Part shown: positions 6,052 through 6,069 of the stretch, one piece after another
Position numbering within the stretch: position 1 is the stretch's first letter
How the letters are laid out: every line of letters begins with the position of its first letter
NCBI GenBank assembly: GCA_026990615.1
Contig: JALXDB010000242.1
Location: forward strand, 1-6,069
Length of the DNA: 6,069 bases
Reading direction: 5' to 3'
Source: Spirochaetota bacterium
Lineage (GTDB): Bacteria > Spirochaetota > B62-G9
Translations under genes and position numbers: made by a program
Notes under the pieces: model-generated
Databases searched by the model: none
What the model was told of the DNA's origin: nothing
The model's input: only the letters and a program-made list of their open reading frames with translations

Positions 6052-6069
6052 AATAGCTGAATTGAACTC

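Larger units (their letters stand above)
5839..6069. other. Non-coding AT-rich region to the right edge
   Basis: These 231 bases hold no credible gene on either strand. Forward frames are closed by frequent stops and have no start with a Shine-Dalgarno. Two minus-strand frames are open to the right edge (stops at 5998-6000 and 5925-5927) but give unrecognisable peptides. The first part (to about 5970) is very AT-rich with only weak hairpins, for example an imperfect one at 5891-5909. The last 90 bases are less AT-rich and contain palindromes, a hairpin and an imperfect direct repeat, listed separately. No strong intrinsic terminator for the EIIA gene is seen. Confidence 0.6.

Noticed and set aside
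5925..6069. Minus-strand open frame of about 47 codons running off the right edge, a possible C-terminus of a convergent gene
   Set aside because: The peptide matches no family I recognise, its composition (many Phe, Tyr, Ile, Asn, His) is typical of AT-rich non-coding DNA, and it covers the palindromes and hairpin. Sequence beyond the edge would be needed.
5998..6069. Second minus-strand frame open to the right edge, about 23 codons, hydrophobic
   Set aside because: Too short to judge, no family signal, and it competes with the other minus frame over the same bases. It could also be part of a repeat family.
1..6069. CRISPR array, tRNA, rRNA or insertion sequence
   Set aside because: No spaced direct repeats of CRISPR type, no cloverleaf or rRNA motifs, and no transposase or terminal inverted repeats were seen.

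Overview
The window carries the 3' part of a bacterial A/V-type (rotary) ATPase operon followed by two small regulatory-type genes, all on the + strand. In order: the last 77 codons of subunit F (atpF, cut by the left edge), subunit E (atpE), catalytic subunit A (atpA), non-catalytic subunit B (atpB), central-shaft subunit D (atpD), a single-domain universal stress protein (Usp), and a stand-alone PTS EIIA domain of the fructose/PtsN type. A 231-base stretch with no convincing gene closes the window.

Organism: the DNA is AT-rich (roughly 40% G+C by eye). Arginine is mostly AGA/AGG and isoleucine is often ATA, as in many anaerobic or thermophilic bacteria. The ATPase is of the A/V type rather than the F type, but the EIIA domain points to a bacterium rather than an archaeon. 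I cannot name a lineage. Whether the enzyme moves protons or sodium ions cannot be told, because the membrane subunits (K/c ring and I/a) and subunits C and G/H lie outside the window.

Layout: from atpF to usp the gaps are only 19 to 31 bases, and atpB overlaps the end of atpA by 11 bases, so these six genes look like one transcript. Each start is supported by a nearby Shine-Dalgarno sequence. A 131-base AT-rich gap then separates usp from the EIIA gene. It contains three GATAA elements spaced exactly 19 bases apart, a perfect 10-base palindrome and promoter-like hexamers, so the EIIA gene may have its own promoter or be controlled separately.

How they work together: A and B form the A3B3 catalytic head, D and F form the rotor shaft inside it, and E (with G, not seen) forms the peripheral stalk. 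The Usp protein has lost the usual ATP-binding glycine motif, and the EIIA protein keeps its phosphorylatable histidine. Both are candidates for regulators of the ATPase or of cell energy and ion state, but this is inference from position only. I found no evidence for a wholly new system. The most interesting points are the ATPase-Usp-EIIA arrangement, the F-E-A-B-D gene order, and the structured non-coding sequence around the EIIA gene.
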